64,000 nucleotides of DNA from Apostichopus japonicus (GCF_037975245.1 NC_092576.1:30668611-30732610); one strand, 5' to 3'. Shown: positions 1-13,105, counted from the first letter of the stretch. The notes: a model not told the origin generated them from the sequence alone. A program made the numbers and translations.

Positions 1-542
1 CCCACCTTTTGTGTTAAATGGATAAAATATCATGATGAGAAAAAAAATGTCATTTAATATATTACTCTGAAATTCTTTATATTCTTTATGAAATTACAAT
101 ACTGTGTAACATTTCTCAACAGTTACAATGCCAGTGACTGTGTCATTGAATTAATAACAACAAGAGAGGGAACACCTCTTACCAGACTCTTCACATCGGA
201 GTAGAATAGGCCTTTTGCATTCTCGTTGTCAACTTCGTCCAATGTATTTCTTATCTCTCTGCTCCAAACAACCTCCCCCGATGTCGGATACCGAATTTAC
301 AGCCACTTTACTTTGCTCTGCACCTTTGATTGAGCCTGCATGGGTGAGAGGTGTACATCTTGGAAGGTCTGGTTGAGTGCACTGAACGATGCCAATATCT
401 CCCTCGGGAATATGATGAGCAAGAAATACCTGTAAATCAAGCACTTAAAAAATATAATAGGAATTTTTAACAATAAAAGTGTAGAAAGAGAAAACGCGTG
501 TAAAAATGGAGAATGTACATAAGTGAATATGTAGGTCTCTAC

Positions 543-2070
543 CTGTCATTTCTTAGGAGTCTCAGGATACCAGTGGCAGTGGGTTCACCGTGGTCTGCAG
601 CAGCCTCACTCTCAAGAATATCTTGAGGACTTGATTTGAATCAGCCACCGCCTTAAGTGCCTGATATCTGCTAAGCCATCTCACTTCATGGATTCTTTTC
701 ATTCGAATGCTCTTCATGTCCAGTACTTGGAATACCTGTTATTATGTTTTTTCTTATGTAACGAAACACCTTTTATTTCTAATGAAGCTAGCCTTCAGGC
801 ACTGACATTGAATAATGATGACTTTTGTAGAAGTGTCAAGGATAGATAACCATCAACAGCTTCTCCACACGTTTAAGAAATGGTACCGACGCATAGGCCT
901 TTCCTACATATAATGCTTCTCTGTGAGCCACACAGTGCATTTCTAGACACACTCGATTTTTTGCCTGTTATATGAAACAAAGGAAGAAAAATTAAACATC
1001 ATTAAATCACATTTTCATTATTGTTCATTCAATTTGCACCATTATCAGTTTGAATAATGTGGTTGTAGCCTGTGTCAACTGCTTTTCACACAAGGGGTTG
1101 TTGACTTGTTGTCATCCACTTAAATGTAATGCACTAATAGGCAAACAGTCACATGCATGTAATAACGAACCTTGATTTTGGCCTGTACTCCATTGCATTT
1201 TCCCATCATCACTTCGGCTCCATCTGATGTGAACATAAACATGTTTTTCAGCTGTATCATGTTCCTGGAGAGAAAGGCCTCAATAGCTGAAATCATGTGG
1301 TATAATACACATTTGTTTAAATATATGAATAGACAATAGTCACAATACTCACACCAACTCTGTAATTCGCATACGTTGCCAAATGCTTGGTCATGGTAAT
1401 ATCTGTTGACTCATCCACCGCAAAACAGTAGTACTTTGCAGTTCTCAACTCCTCGAGAATCTTATTCTCTACAACATTCATTGACATGACAAATTCCGAT
1501 CCATAGTGTCGACCTCTATGGGTCTCTGGCAGCTGAACACCATGGCTTTCAATCAATCTGAAAGAACATATTACTAGCAGGTGAAGTATGAATGATATTC
1601 GTAATGTAACATAAATTAGACGCACTGGCTTTAGTGTGATTAATTTAATAACAGTCGATGGATAATATATTTACTTGGTGCAATAAGCATGTCTAAAATG
1701 ACTATCACTTCAGTCAATTTGAAATCTAGTCCATATATTTTTCGTAGTGATAAAAGTTAAAGAGATTAGGTCCCATCGATGATAAATCGCTAATTGTCTT
1801 ACCTATGTCATGTTTCTGTCTTTAGTATTGCCAACTGCTCACTAAGAAAGTAGACGTCTTTCATTAGATGTATTATTCCATCTTTGCATGATCCCTGCAG
1901 GTGTATAAATTGTGCTGCCGCTTCTCGTTGAAGAGGCACGGCCAATGCACCTGTTTCTGTTTCGTGCTTCTGTTTCGTTATGCCGTGACAGATACTCTTT
2001 CCGCCACCCCGATTGTAGGCGCTCTTTACCAAGAGCATAGTCAGATTTAACAGCACTATCTCTGTAAATA
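543..2070 (-). pseudogene. hAT-like transposase pseudogene with exon-intron structure (DUF4371/SCAND3-like)
   Basis: Five exon-like blocks read on the minus strand. Block 1803-2070 contains KDVYFLSEQLAILKTE. Block 1353-1557 has an acceptor at 1558 and the hallmark CFAVDESTDIT. Block 1171-1286 has FTSDGAEVMMGKCNGVQ. The block below 964 has MHCVAHREAL. Block 543-735 has EVRWLSRYQAL and GILRLLRNDR. The order VDESTD, SDGA..M.G, C.AHREA, V.WLS is that of hAT-derived DUF4371-type proteins. Most blocks are bordered by GT..AG (for example GTTCGT at 1165-1170 and ACTCAC at 1347-1352 read in reverse). Damage: a stop 11 nt before the donor at 1802, an in-frame TGA at 836-838, and a frameshift near 620. 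A further reading frame at 229-444 may be a downstream exon but shows no motif. It could be an old transposon or a decayed domesticated gene. Confidence 0.7.
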
Positions 2071-5000
2071 CTGATAATAAAAAGTTGGGAAAACATGATA
2101 AAAGCAAACATGTCGTTTGTAAAACGTGAAGGCATATCAGCCCGCACATCACCATAATTAATAGTTTGTCTTGTCAAATGAGGAATTGAGGATCTACAAT
2201 CGTTTCTTTTCAGTGAAGTATAAGATTCATATGAAAACAAGACGGGCAAAATTCCCGCCAAATTATTTTATTGAACCAAAATTCAATCGGTTAATGTTTT
2301 CGTGATTTTTCACGATGTTATATCCAATATCTGATTTGAAAATGAGGCATGGAACCCTGAGTTTTATTTAAACGATGATTTCTAAATAATAACAAATTAG
2401 TTCGTTGCATATAACGCTTTTACTTTTACAAGCTTAATTTTGCTAAAATAGTTCACCACGGGCTATTTTGGAAAATGAAAAGTTTAAAACGCCCCCTTAA
2501 AGTAGAACGATAGTGACAAAAAAAAAGTCTCATTTTCATATATAATGTACTTTATATGTTACCAAGCAACATGTTTTTTTAATTTTCCAAATAGCACACC
2601 GGAAAGTTATAAAAAAGGGAATTAAAACATCGTTATTCCGTCTCCGTAATTTAGGAATTTGCAAACACTGCAACGACCTTGAACAGCCCTCAGGTCAGTG
2701 AATGACGTCACTGTGATGATCTTTTCTGTTGTGAACTGTTCAGTAAGAAGCTGTGCGTTCATTTCGTGTCAGCATAACTGTTATTTTCCGGCGTAATGTT
2801 GAAGACATAAATAGATAATGAATATCATGGTGTTTCTTGATTTCTTCACCACGTGTTTACAATTTTTAACCAAATTTGCGGCGATTTCGCAACGATTTCC
2901 CAATATCTGAAAGAGGTAACTCGCAAGCTGACCCAAAGTAACGTAAATCTCAATGATCACGTTTTTTGGCGGGTTTTATACAGAGTGATGTATGAATGTG
3001 CTCACTTACCAGTCAAACTGGCACAATAACAATAGTGATGATAGTCTCAAACGTAGTTTAGTATAACATCCGAAAGAAAATCCCAAGTTGTAAACAAAGT
3101 ACATTCGCTTGTATGCACTAGGCCTAATGTAAAACATAAACGTTCCTTGTTCCGTGCGTCATTAAATCCAACAGAAAGGTTTCACTGAGCTTGAAATACA
3201 ACCGCATTTGAACTCAATCGAGTAGTTAGTCTAGCTCGAACAATTTTCTCACTACATGCAATGCCTATTGCGTTTATTGACATGCATGCCTCGTGGTTTG
3301 GGCTTGAGGAGGAATCGTATTCTAGCCCAACTTCACGTAGGTCCGCAAACGGTACTTTCACACTGTGCAAACATAAGTGACAGTGTGCGCTACCGTAAGT
3401 AATACTTACACGATGTTTTGTTTCGCTCGAGCATACACACATTTCAAGTGGTTTGGAGGGTATGAACACATCTCTGCCCAAACACTCTGCCTTAGCGACG
3501 TCCATGCCCCAATTGAAATTTGCACGTGGATTCTCTCCTCACATAGTCATTAGGTTGTTCACGTCTGACATCTCTTCCAGTTCCAACACTTACTGTTGCA
3601 TTTATCTTTCAAACTTTTTTTACTTTAGTGACCTTGCCACACGCAAATTTCAATTGGGCCCGAGATGGCTCTATGACCAATTATTCCGTAATTTACATTG
3701 GGGCAGTCGGCTTCACTAAAACGACAAGAAAAACCAGGAACAATAACACCTTATTAAAATTAGACCGTTAAATGTCTCACGCAGTGTATCAAATCTCAAA
3801 TATAGAGTAGGTTGTGTAATATGGAAACCAACTAGAATACTCTCTCAAATAAAATCGTATTTTTTCGTCGATGCGGAAAAATCACTATCGTTAATCTTTA
3901 ATGTATTTACGAGGGCTTTTTCAGGTTTAGGGGGGCTCTTTTTCAGAGTTCAATATGCTGTTTACGAAAATGGTTGTAAGCATTCATCAAGATCAGGTTA
4001 GAACATTTACCTTCTTCGTAGCCAGCTGCGACGGAATAGCAAATTCATTAAAATTTGCGATCGTTTAGCAAATAACGTCAATCCACTGAATAAATGACGA
4101 AAAACCAATAACCCCATCAACTGAAATAGAAAACACATTATACCGTTGAAAAGTAATGGAAGTTAAACCTTCAATCCATCGCCACAGCAACGGTGTACGT
4201 AAAATACAACATTCCCTCTTTAAGACATAGCACATCCCTTCCAAACAACTGCCGATTAGCAGCAAATTGAAAGATGTAAACAAAGCTACGGATTTTTTTT
4301 TGGCAAACCGATGGTTAGGCTACATTTGCCATTGCATTAGTGTGGTTTTTAGGCTAATATTTGGTCGAAGTTTAAAGTATTTCATGGATATTTTAGTTCT
4401 AGCTAACTGCGTCACAATTTCAGCGAATAAAGGGATGCTTAGGCTAGATTTTCCCGTTGACTACGAGTGGTGTTCGGCTACCATGCGCGCGACGATAGTA
4501 GCAAGAAATATGTAAACAAAGCTACGCAAAGTATTGTTATTTAAATTTTTGGCAAACCGATGGTTAGGCTACATTTCCCATTGACTTAGTGTAGTTGTTA
4601 GGCTAATCACGAACGACTGTATTCATTGTACGTGTATTCAGTATACGCTGGGTCTGGGTGATAAGTAGGTCACTCGTCGTGACTGATAACTTATTCGTTT
4701 CTTCTGGAATCGACGAGAAATGGTGGCGCTATTCTATTTTAGCGATTACAAATTTCCAGAACATACGGGAAGTTGTTTTTAGCAGGTGACCGGATATCGT
4801 CGACCAATGAACGTTGAACTATCAGTTGTATCTTCGAGACATGGATGATTCTCGATGTTATTCCGTCAGGATTCCTGGAAAAGAACTTTTGGGAGATTGA
4901 AGCCCGGCTATAGATAAGAAGAGATATTTTTCCGATGTAATTATCCAGTCGAGTCAGGTTTTCTCAATAAACCTACGAAGGAGAATTGTGAGAAGAAATT

Positions 5001-7033
5001 CATCTGAGATAAAAGATTAATTATCGAGGGGACGGACGGAGGAACCGGTGGACTGTTTGTTTATCAGATTGGTGCGTCGTTTAATCGGACGGGCGTGACT
5101 TCGGCAGTTTTTCGGAGTTCACCCAGGAGGAAGCCATCCTTGGGATACAACGTTGAGTCGAATTGGACCAGCGGGGAACGGTTTTGCTCCTGACCAAGTC
5201 ACGGGATACCAGCCTACGAGGGATACTCCCGACATCGTTGTTGGTGAGGCAAGGAGTTCAGCACAGCCTACGAAAGGAACCGAGAGCCGGCACGCGCCGC
5301 GTAAGATAAGTTGAAGTAATCTTTTAAGACTTTAACGGCCGTATAATATTGTCAAATCTCTGTCATATTCAAAATTTATAGTACCAAGAATCCTTGAACA
5401 AATCAGTAGAGATCGTATCATTGTTAATATAGGGTTTCTTTGTTTAACTTTCAGAAACCTCTCAGTAGTCTTTTGGTCCTTCGAGTTTACTTCCCTGAAT
5501 CTATCTGAAATTGTATTTTATCGGCTTGGAAGGCCAAGGGAAAACCCGGGGTCGCAACAGAGGGGGCGCTAGAGGGTGCCATTTTTTTTTTTATCCCACG
5601 GAAGTTGTGACACTAACATGTGGTCGAAGATTGCCGTTTTTCTTGGATATATTTATTTTTTATTTGCGACACAACTAGAGCGGATAAACAGATGGCTAGG
5701 TTAGATTTCCATGTTGACTTAGTGTGAAGCAAGGCTAACATGTGGTTGGAGATTAGTGTGGATTTTAGGTTATTGTCGCTGGATCAGAAAGATAAGGGAA
5801 GAATTTCCAGAGTCAGATGGACGATACACCGGATTTCGTGATAGTTGTGTCAGTGAAGTTGTTGATGCTCTTAGCTTAGATTAAAGCAAGTAGAAAAATT
5901 GTGTGAATTGATAATTACTTTGCAAGTTTAATACTTCAAATGACAAACATTTGACACCTTAGTGATATGTTGCATAAGAAATACCTCAAATTTCAGGATT
6001 TTTTTTATTTCCATGTCAGTTTTTTCGTAGTCATTACTTCTATAACTGGATTGTTTCATCTGATGTTCCGGGCAGGGATGTAGCGGGGGGGGGGGCGACT
6101 ACTCCCCCCTTTTCAGTGTCGATTTTCTTTTAAATTGTCGTTTCTTAGCATGGTATCTTTCAATGCTCTTTTTATCTTGAATACTCGTCAGCTCCGTTAA
6201 CTTGATTATAATCGAAATAACATTCACGCCTACTAATCCAACTACTTGGGCTACTTAGTTTGGCAGATGCAATTACCTAAATGTAGCCTATTGCCTATTA
6301 CAAGCCTACAGTTGTCCACTGCGTAATAAAATACATATTGCTTACTCGCACTATATGGAATGTCACAAACCGTACGCACAACAACGTCGACAACGTTCGT
6401 TCTCATCCTTTCTATGATTTGTCCTAAGTTGTACTAACAGCATGTATGTCATGAAGCTGAGCTAGCAATCTTTCATGATACGCACTTCCTAAAAAAATTA
6501 TAACACTGCGATAACGATATTTTTTTTTCACCACTGCATATCTGACTATATTACAAAATATGAAAGTTTATATTGTCCATCAGTTAAGTTCGTCAAATGT
6601 ATTAAAAGTGCAAACATTGGACAATAAACAAGAATCATCCTTTGGAAAAATTGTTAAAGAGCAGTATATAGCTGATATATAACGTAAAAGAAGAACATGT
6701 AAACGATTTCAAACAGGGAATAAAGTTTGCTGATAATATGATCAGGGGGGTAGCCAGTATCAAGCACTGTAGGCCAGGGCCTACACTGGCAAAGTTATCC
6801 TTTTGTTTTTTGTTTAAAAAACCCATAATTCAAATTTGTATGCCTGCTAGACGAGTAAGAGTCTACACAGGAAAAACTGTTATAATGTTTCACTTCAGAA
6901 ATTGTCATCAGATGACAAACGTGATATAGCTCTCGCCTTCTCTTATTAGGCTTACTAGCTACAGTTGTATCAAAGACAAGGCCTACTGCTTATAGTTTTA
7001 TCGAAGACATTTCTGGCCTATCTTTGTATCTAT
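2071..7033. other. Stretch without a recognised gene
   Basis: No family-level coding signal seen. A 107-codon frame at 3182-3505 (-), rich in Cys and Ser, might be a first exon but matches nothing I recognise. Three copies of a short interspersed repeat lie at 4275-4356, 4511-4607 and 5689-5780. The GC-richer block 4640-5560 reads like LTR or untranslated-region sequence, but I could not find its ends. Confidence 0.5.
4275..4607 (+). repeat. Two direct copies of a short interspersed repeat, with a third diverged copy at 5689
   Basis: Copies at 4275-4356 and 4511-4607 both begin TGTAAACAAAGCTACG and share GGCAAACCGATGGTTAGGCT followed by an ACATTT...TTAGTGT segment. A third, more diverged copy lies at 5689-5780 (GATGGCTAGGTTAGATTTCC). 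No coding potential or terminal repeat was found. Confidence 0.6.
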
Positions 7034-7853
7034 TGTAACGCCGCCAACGTCTGGTTTTACACGTCTCGAAACCAACTGGAGGAGAGTAGGGGAGGTAGAT
7101 GGGAGACGGGTACAGATTAACTCTAAATCAATAGGCAGACACCAGAGTTGTATGTTTAAGAAAAGTATAATTTCTCATCTCGTTCTACATCTACAGTGTA
7201 ATATAAAATATTTACATTTGCGCAATATAACGTACTGGGGTCGGGCACAACCCCAAGGATACGCAGGCATATCACTGGGGCTGCGCAAGGGTCGGGCAGT
7301 TTAAACGTCGGCAATCCACCGGTGTCGGGCAGCACAGGCTTCGGGCATTCCGCTTGACTCGGGCAGCGCAGGTGTCAGGCAATCCGCTGGACTTGGGCAG
7401 CGCAGAGGTCGGGCACTCTAAAATGCTTAAACACATTTGTTTGGACTTAGCCAATATCAAAGGCTTTACCACGAGCCGCCGGAAGGAAAGTTCCTCGTCT
7501 TGCACTCGACCGACTCTCCGACTCACTCATTTACGAAAGAACCCTGATTAAATACCCCGGAAATAACCCCCGTTTACACACGTCCGTACATAAACTGTAA
7601 AAAAAAAAATGCTTACACCAATCAGGGACTACCTGTATATATCTATAGTGAGCTGCGACCAATGGGATCGACTCACACACCCACCGCCGTGCCTGCCTAT
7701 GCCAGTCACGGGAATACATCGATATAGCAAAATTACGTAATCAGTTCCTGTTCCGGATAAACATCTCTCGTTACCTCCGCGGAGCGCAACAGATGTAACC
7801 CCTGAGGGAACGAAAAGTATCTCACTAAGGAAAGGTCGTAGCTTTCCGCTACA
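7034..7853. mobile_element. Probable solo LTR
   Basis: The 820-bp block starts TGTAACG and ends CGCTACA, an imperfect inverted pair with TG..CA termini. It is flanked by CTAT on both sides (7030-7033 and 7854-7857), fitting a 4-bp target-site duplication. TGTAACG is a common start for Ty3/Gypsy LTRs. No second LTR or internal region lies nearby, so a solo LTR from recombination is the simplest reading. The 4-bp duplication alone could be chance. Confidence 0.55.
7238..7425 (+). repeat. Degenerate GTCGGGCA minisatellite inside the solo LTR
   Basis: About six imperfect units containing (G/T)TCGGGCA are spaced about 25-35 bp apart, such as GGTGTCGGGCAGCACAGG and GGTGTCAGGCAATCCGC. The alternating CGGGCAG and GCGCAG words give a GC-rich island inside an AT-rich LTR. 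Confidence 0.6.
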
Positions 7854-7984
7854 CTATATACAAGTGTCAGAGGTTGACTACTCTGTACATGTACCTTGCT
7901 AATTTGAAAAACATTATGTAGTATTGAATTACGTAGTCTTTTAACTCGTTTGTTGTTAGGGTTTAAAAGTGATATTGAATGAGG

Positions 7985-8140
7985 TGTCTCAAGTTAGCAA
8001 GAGGCCAGGGGACCAGAATGAACACTCTGGAAGGGCCGTTTCCGGCCATCTGGGGGGGGGGGTGTGTAAAACCAACAATTTTCTTGTACGCTCCGAGCCA
8101 ACCGATGGTGGCGCTCCGCTCAGATAGTCGTGCCTACAAA
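7985..8140 (+). repeat. Interspersed repeat containing CCAACCGATGGTGGCGCTCC, copy 1
   Basis: Contains TTTCCGGCCATCTG, a G10 run, and CCAACCGATGGTGGCGCTCC followed by GCTCAGATAG. Diverged copies occur at 23225-23400 and 61850-62040. A C16 run at 8281-8296 lies just downstream. No ORF or terminal repeat found. Confidence 0.55.
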
Positions 8141-9079
8141 TATGAAAATCCATATCAATCGCCAAAAATGCCCTCCCCCCTTCAAATTCCCGGCAACATC
8201 GCTGGTTCCGGTGAAGTGGATTTTACTCCCTGGCAACCAGAAATTAAGCTGGTCACGCCCGGCTGGCAAGTAGAACACTGCCCCCCCCCCCCCCCCACAA
8301 CATGTAGTGCCACCCAAGCACCCTCCTCCAATCATATATCCAAAGCAATGCTTATACTTAAAAAAAAAAATCCACTTTTCATGAACAATAAAACACAAAC
8401 ATAGTTTACTTGCATAATTCAAAAGCTGTATTACATAGATCCGATAGTATTCTAAACAAGACAGTAAATTAAAGCTGTTTATATAGCCTTAAGATTCCCC
8501 AGCTTTATGAAAACGTGACTTCAACTTGGTTACCAATGCTGCTTTGCCCGGAAACTCTATCCTTGCAACGTTCTTAGGTAAATTACGTACTGGCATCGGC
8601 AAAACAGACATTGTTTGCATTTTCAAGGAAAAAACATTTTCCAAGAGATGATAAATAAAATCGGACCTTTTTTCTACATAAACTGGCTTAGCCTACCACT
8701 TCTTTTACGCTTTGGAATACACAACTCGATATCGCTTAGCACCCTTAGCTGCAGACACTTTGTTTGGCTTCTTGATGGTAGCCTTGAGGCCTGTCACAAT
8801 TTCTGTTATGGTCTATGATTGCAAACTTGCCATCGTATTGGGAAAGTCGAATTCTTGCCTTTTGGGACAGTACTTCAGTAGTGCTCCATGAAAAAACTCA
8901 AGGCTCCCTCCTGTATGGCATGCTTTTGTTAGCTTATGAATGTCTCTCAGCAGTCGCTTTTTCATGAGTACATCCTTCATGGCATTGTGTGTTGCAGAAT
9001 CCTGTTTCAGCCAGGCAATTTCAACCTCTGCACTATCTTCGATTTGTGGATGGGCACATTTTTGTAAACTTTTCACAGG

Positions 9080-9125
9080 CTGCTTTTTACGTGCTAAGAA
9101 ACGGACACGGACCAAAGGTCAACCA
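9080..9125 (-). mobile_element. 46-bp 3'-tail insertion of the Tx1-like LINE family A
   Basis: On the minus strand this is only the last 46 bp of family A, ending in CACGTAAAAAGCAG. It is flanked by a perfect 16-bp duplication, GTAAACTTTTCACAGG, at 9064-9079 and 9126-9141. It interrupts the transposase pseudogene. The duplication shows integration by target-primed reverse transcription with extreme 5' truncation. Confidence 0.85.
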
Positions 9126-10375
9126 GTAAACTTTTCACAGGTATCCCAGCTGTGATTATTCACGATGAGGTAGATTACGGAAGAGAACTTTTCTACCAGT
9201 AACTAGGCATCCCCATTACAAGTTTGTGCAGACCACCACAAATGATTTGAGACGGCCTATATTCATGGGGCCAGGTCCTGAAGCTTTCTTGTTGCATTTT
9301 GCTATAAGCTTCTTTACGGACAATGCAAGGTGCCATGCATCATACTGATGGTCGATCTCTGAGTATTCTGTCCTCATGACTTCTGTTATGCCAGTGTGAT
9401 GATCTGTGGCAACACCACACACCTTTACATTAGAGTCCAAAATGTAGTCCAGGCATCTCTTAAAACCCACTTTCTCCATTGCAACTAAGCTGGTTGTTTC
9501 GGACACCTGCACCAGTTCGCTCCAAACAATCTTTTGGGTTGGTGTAGGTACAATATTTGGCATTATAGCCTGGGGAGTCACACCTTCCATAACCCGATAA
9601 CTGGACAGTCTGTCCATGTAGCTTTTGGAGAATGGCTCTCTGCTCAGTTTGAAAGGCATTGTCAATCACTGGATGGAGAAGTGTCTTTTGGATGCTGTAG
9701 TAAGTTGTCTTCCCAATGAACTCCAACTCTAGAAAATCTGCAAATTGGGACAACTTGGAAAAAGTATTTTCGCTGAAAAGCAATGCAGCACTCACTATGA
9801 AATTGCCAGCTGGAATAGAACCTGCCATTGGCTGCGACCTCCAATCCAGCACCATATGCCCAGTCATGCAAAACAACTTAACCCTGTGTAATGTGCCAAT
9901 GTTCTCTAATTTCTGGATATCAGTGTCATACTTGATGGAAATCCTACATTTCAAGTGGAAAAAAAAGAAGAATTTGTAGCATTAAGAAAGGATTGGTAAA
10001 AATGAAATTTCACCAAATAATTACTTTCTATAAAACCATTTTTAGAAGTTTAACTGAGGGTACAAAAATGTCCAAATACAGGTTTTTAATTGTAAATGTA
10101 TAATATATGAACTTGACATCAACTACATCAATTACATCACTGCTACAAGGGTCCATGCAATATGTATGATCCAACTACCCAGCATCAGATGAAAATTAGG
10201 TACCAGCATCGAAACATTCTATCTCTGTTTGTGTTGATATCGTCACAGTCTCCAAGTCAGTCTGTACAGCCACTTCTTTGTGTGAAAGCCTCTTAGATAA
10301 ACGCTGTAGGAAAGAAAAGAAAACAATTCAAATACACATAAAGGAGTGTAAGGAAACCAGAGAACCTGGAGATCT

Positions 10376-10456
10376 GGCTGAACTCGAACACACACATATA
10401 TCAATCAGTGGTGCACACTATGCAGCCTTAACCACCAGGCTACCTGATAACCCAGA
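10376..10456 (-). mobile_element. Degenerate tRNA-type SINE head
   Basis: On the minus strand TAGCCTGGTGGTTAAGGCTG resembles a pol III A box and GTTCGAGTTC, about 40 nt later, a degenerate B box. It lies in an intron of the transposase pseudogene. The 3' end and duplications are not clear. Confidence 0.4.
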
Positions 10457-12856
10457 ACATATATTATGTGACATATAGTTTGTTAAATTTAGAGTAACAA
10501 ACGTTGTATGCCTAACTCTTATGTCATATTGGGAGTGTTTAATAAAAGTTTTTTCCCGAGGTTTTATATTCTTTCTCTAAAATTGAGTTTTGCATAAAGA
10601 AACTCACTTTTCTCCTTTTCTGCTTTCCAATTCCAGACTTCTGTGCTATTAATTGGGCTCAGGGGACGCTTTGGCTGTTGTAATTTGACCTCCAATATCT
10701 GTAAAAGTACATTGAAAAAAAAAAACATGACTTTTTCATTCATCTTTAAAAAGGTTTGCAAGTCTTTCAAGAAATTTTGTGCATGATTTTGTGAAATTGA
10801 CTGTGTAATTGTTATCTTACCTCCTTGAATGCCATTTGATAAGAACAAAAACATGTTCTGAAAGAAATGAAACTAAGCAAGAATTCTTTATGTGGTACCA
10901 TGAATATGCATGGCACCAGACTTGATTAATGGTAGCATAGTTATGAACCATGCACAACATGAAATAAATAAACAAACATACCTGAAGGCATCTACACATT
11001 TTTTAAGTAAATTTACCCTAAATTGTTATTGTTTTTGTTTCCCATTTTGTTTTGCCAATCTGGAAACTTAATTAATTAACAAAACCAAATCTACAATGTC
11101 ATTTTTTGGCTAAAATCAACAGATTTGTATTGTTCAATACCTATCATAACAATACAATCGATAAAAATCAAACTTATCTTAGTTTGGTTTGGTTTGTTAA
11201 CAAAATTAGTAAGCTTTAATTTTGCTTCGCAATCATTCTTTTAATATAAATAATGCCTGGTGTAATTGCAATTGGCTTTTTGAGGAAACTTACATTTAAA
11301 AATAATATAACCCCTACAAGGCAAATTCATACTTTGCCAGGCAGCATAAAAATGACCATGTGGTTAATTTTCTCACCTGCGAAACTTCCGGAAGTACTTC
11401 AGTGGTTTGACAGGACATTGAGCTTCTCCCTCTGATGCTTCTGCTGATGCATACTCCGGCGGGTTTAGCAAGTCCTGTAACGTCTGAAATATGTAGCAGA
11501 AAAAGGAAACCATTGAAGATATATATCTTAATGGAACAATTGAAATGTCCTTTTGTTTTATGTAATTAAAAAACTTCATAATAAAAAAGAATGGTAGTAC
11601 CCTATCATTTTTAAACATTCATTACCGGTCGAAACGTTCCTTTACCAAAGAGTCCCAATACCACCCCGCTTTTGGTCAGAATGTACCCTTATAACTGTCC
11701 AAGTGGGGGCATGTTAGAAGCCGAAGCAAAGGGACGTTTTGACTGGATACCCCTTGTGACAAAGTGAATTAAATATTCATGAAAATTATATGAATGCAAA
11801 AAAACAAAATATAGTATCAATGACAACAAACAAATTGCGATTCGCTTTATTGTAAATAATGCATAACTTTGCTGATCAATAATATGATGGAAACTCTTTT
11901 AAATTACACTTATTTGATCCAACTGTTGAATGTAAATGAGAGGACTGGTAATGAGTTTAAAATACAAGTCATTACACCTTGAGAAATTAAGAAAAAATAA
12001 GTTTAAATGGAACGAATGTAATTGCCAAAGGTAATGTCGAATGGGTACTGGATATTTGAAACTCTGGCTAATACTAATACTGCTAATACTTTTATACACA
12101 GAGTTGGACATTACATTGGCTGGTATCTTTGGGATGTTATCTTGCCTACATTCAGCAAATTGCAATTTAAACTTTCATCCATGGATGAAAGTTTCAATTG
12201 CATTTGCCGCATGTAAGTTGAATGTAGAGTTTTTTGTTACAGGATATAGATACCACAGGGACTAAACACCAAATCCCTATACAACAATCGGTATCCTGAA
12301 TGCCCCAATTCCTTTTCATTCAAGATGAATATATTTATATTCCTAAAGCCCTAGCGCTGCAGACATGTCCGTCTCAAAACAAGATTGTGCAAAATGCTCC
12401 GCACAAAGAACTTGGCTCTTGTTAAATTTGTAGCGTTGAAACTCGAATTTGTCCGTTTCGATGTTGTGTATCCACGACATCTCTCTGGATCCTTTTTCGG
12501 ATCGGGGATGGCAAAAAAGCATTGATTCCGAAGAATCTCAAGGCTAATTAGAACAGCCGAAAGCTTGACACATAGGCATTTTGACTACTACTATAATCAC
12601 TAGCGTTGTTTTGTGGTTTGTGTACAAATAGTAAAGTGAGGATTCCACGTCACACGGTCAGGGGTCAATATGTTTATTATGCCAGTCTCGTACATAGGAT
12701 TAATATCTTTTGCTTGTATTTTACGAGTTTTCTCGATGCTCGTATAATAAAACAATCTGCATGGCAGGACACTCTTTTATGTATATTTTCTTTAGAATAA
12801 ACCTTTTTTGGGTGCCACCTGGGGGAGATGTTGTAGAGAAAGTAAGTCCATAAATG

Positions 12857-13105
12857 AAAATAGGATAAGTTAACTGCAAGTAATTTTATATGTTGTACAG
12901 GTAGGTACTGAAGGAAAGAAAAGAGATGTTTTGAGGCTGGTGTACAGGAACAGAATGAATCTTTATTTAGCAAACTATCTGTTAATCAAGGTATATTGAA
13001 GCATGCAAGATTGAAAATAAACGAAGGTAAGTAAAAATATTTGAGGAGAGGTAGTAGCAGCTGTGTGGAACTTTTAGAAAAACAAACAGAAAGCTGTCTG
13101 CTACA
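12857..13105 (-). mobile_element. LTR-like direct repeat, downstream copy (3' LTR of a minus-strand Gypsy-type element)
   Basis: Shares several blocks with 15715-16069, including GTACTGAAGGAAAGAAAAG, TTTGAGGCTGGTGTACAGGA and AAATATTTGAGGAGAGG. On the minus strand it begins TGTAGCAGACAG, preceded by the purine-rich CTGGGGAA that would serve as a polypurine tract. Relative to the other copy it lacks about 100 bp. The outer end is uncertain: similarity continues to about 12857, and TGTTGTAG at 12830 could be the real terminus. Confidence 0.6.

Larger units (their letters stand above)
8813..11483 (-). pseudogene. Multi-exon DDE-type transposase pseudogene, copy 1 (superfamily uncertain, possibly Kolobok-like)
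   Basis: Exon-like blocks on the minus strand, with canonical acceptors and donors, lie at 11377-11483, 10608-10698, 10204-10303 (contains KEVAVQTDLETVTISTQTE) and from 9943 downward. The last holds DWRSQPMAGSIPAGNFIVSA, GRCDSPGYNAKYC, ATDHHTGI, IDHQYDAWHLALSVKKLI, KRLLRDIHKLTKACHTG and LLKYCPKR. This series belongs to a transposase-derived family common in fish, corals and echinoderms. GRxDSPG and TDxH are the likely catalytic acidic motifs. Damage: frameshifts near 9534 and 9216, a degraded stretch at 9142-9215, and a 46-bp LINE tail at 9080-9125. No terminal repeats were identified, so a decayed domesticated gene is also possible. Confidence 0.7.

Noticed and set aside
3182-3505. 107-codon minus-strand ORF as a gene
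   Set aside because: No motif, no clear splice border and no homologous copy in the window.
4640-5560. LTR ending ...GGGGTCGCAACA
   Set aside because: No matching TG-start, TSD or second copy was found in the window.
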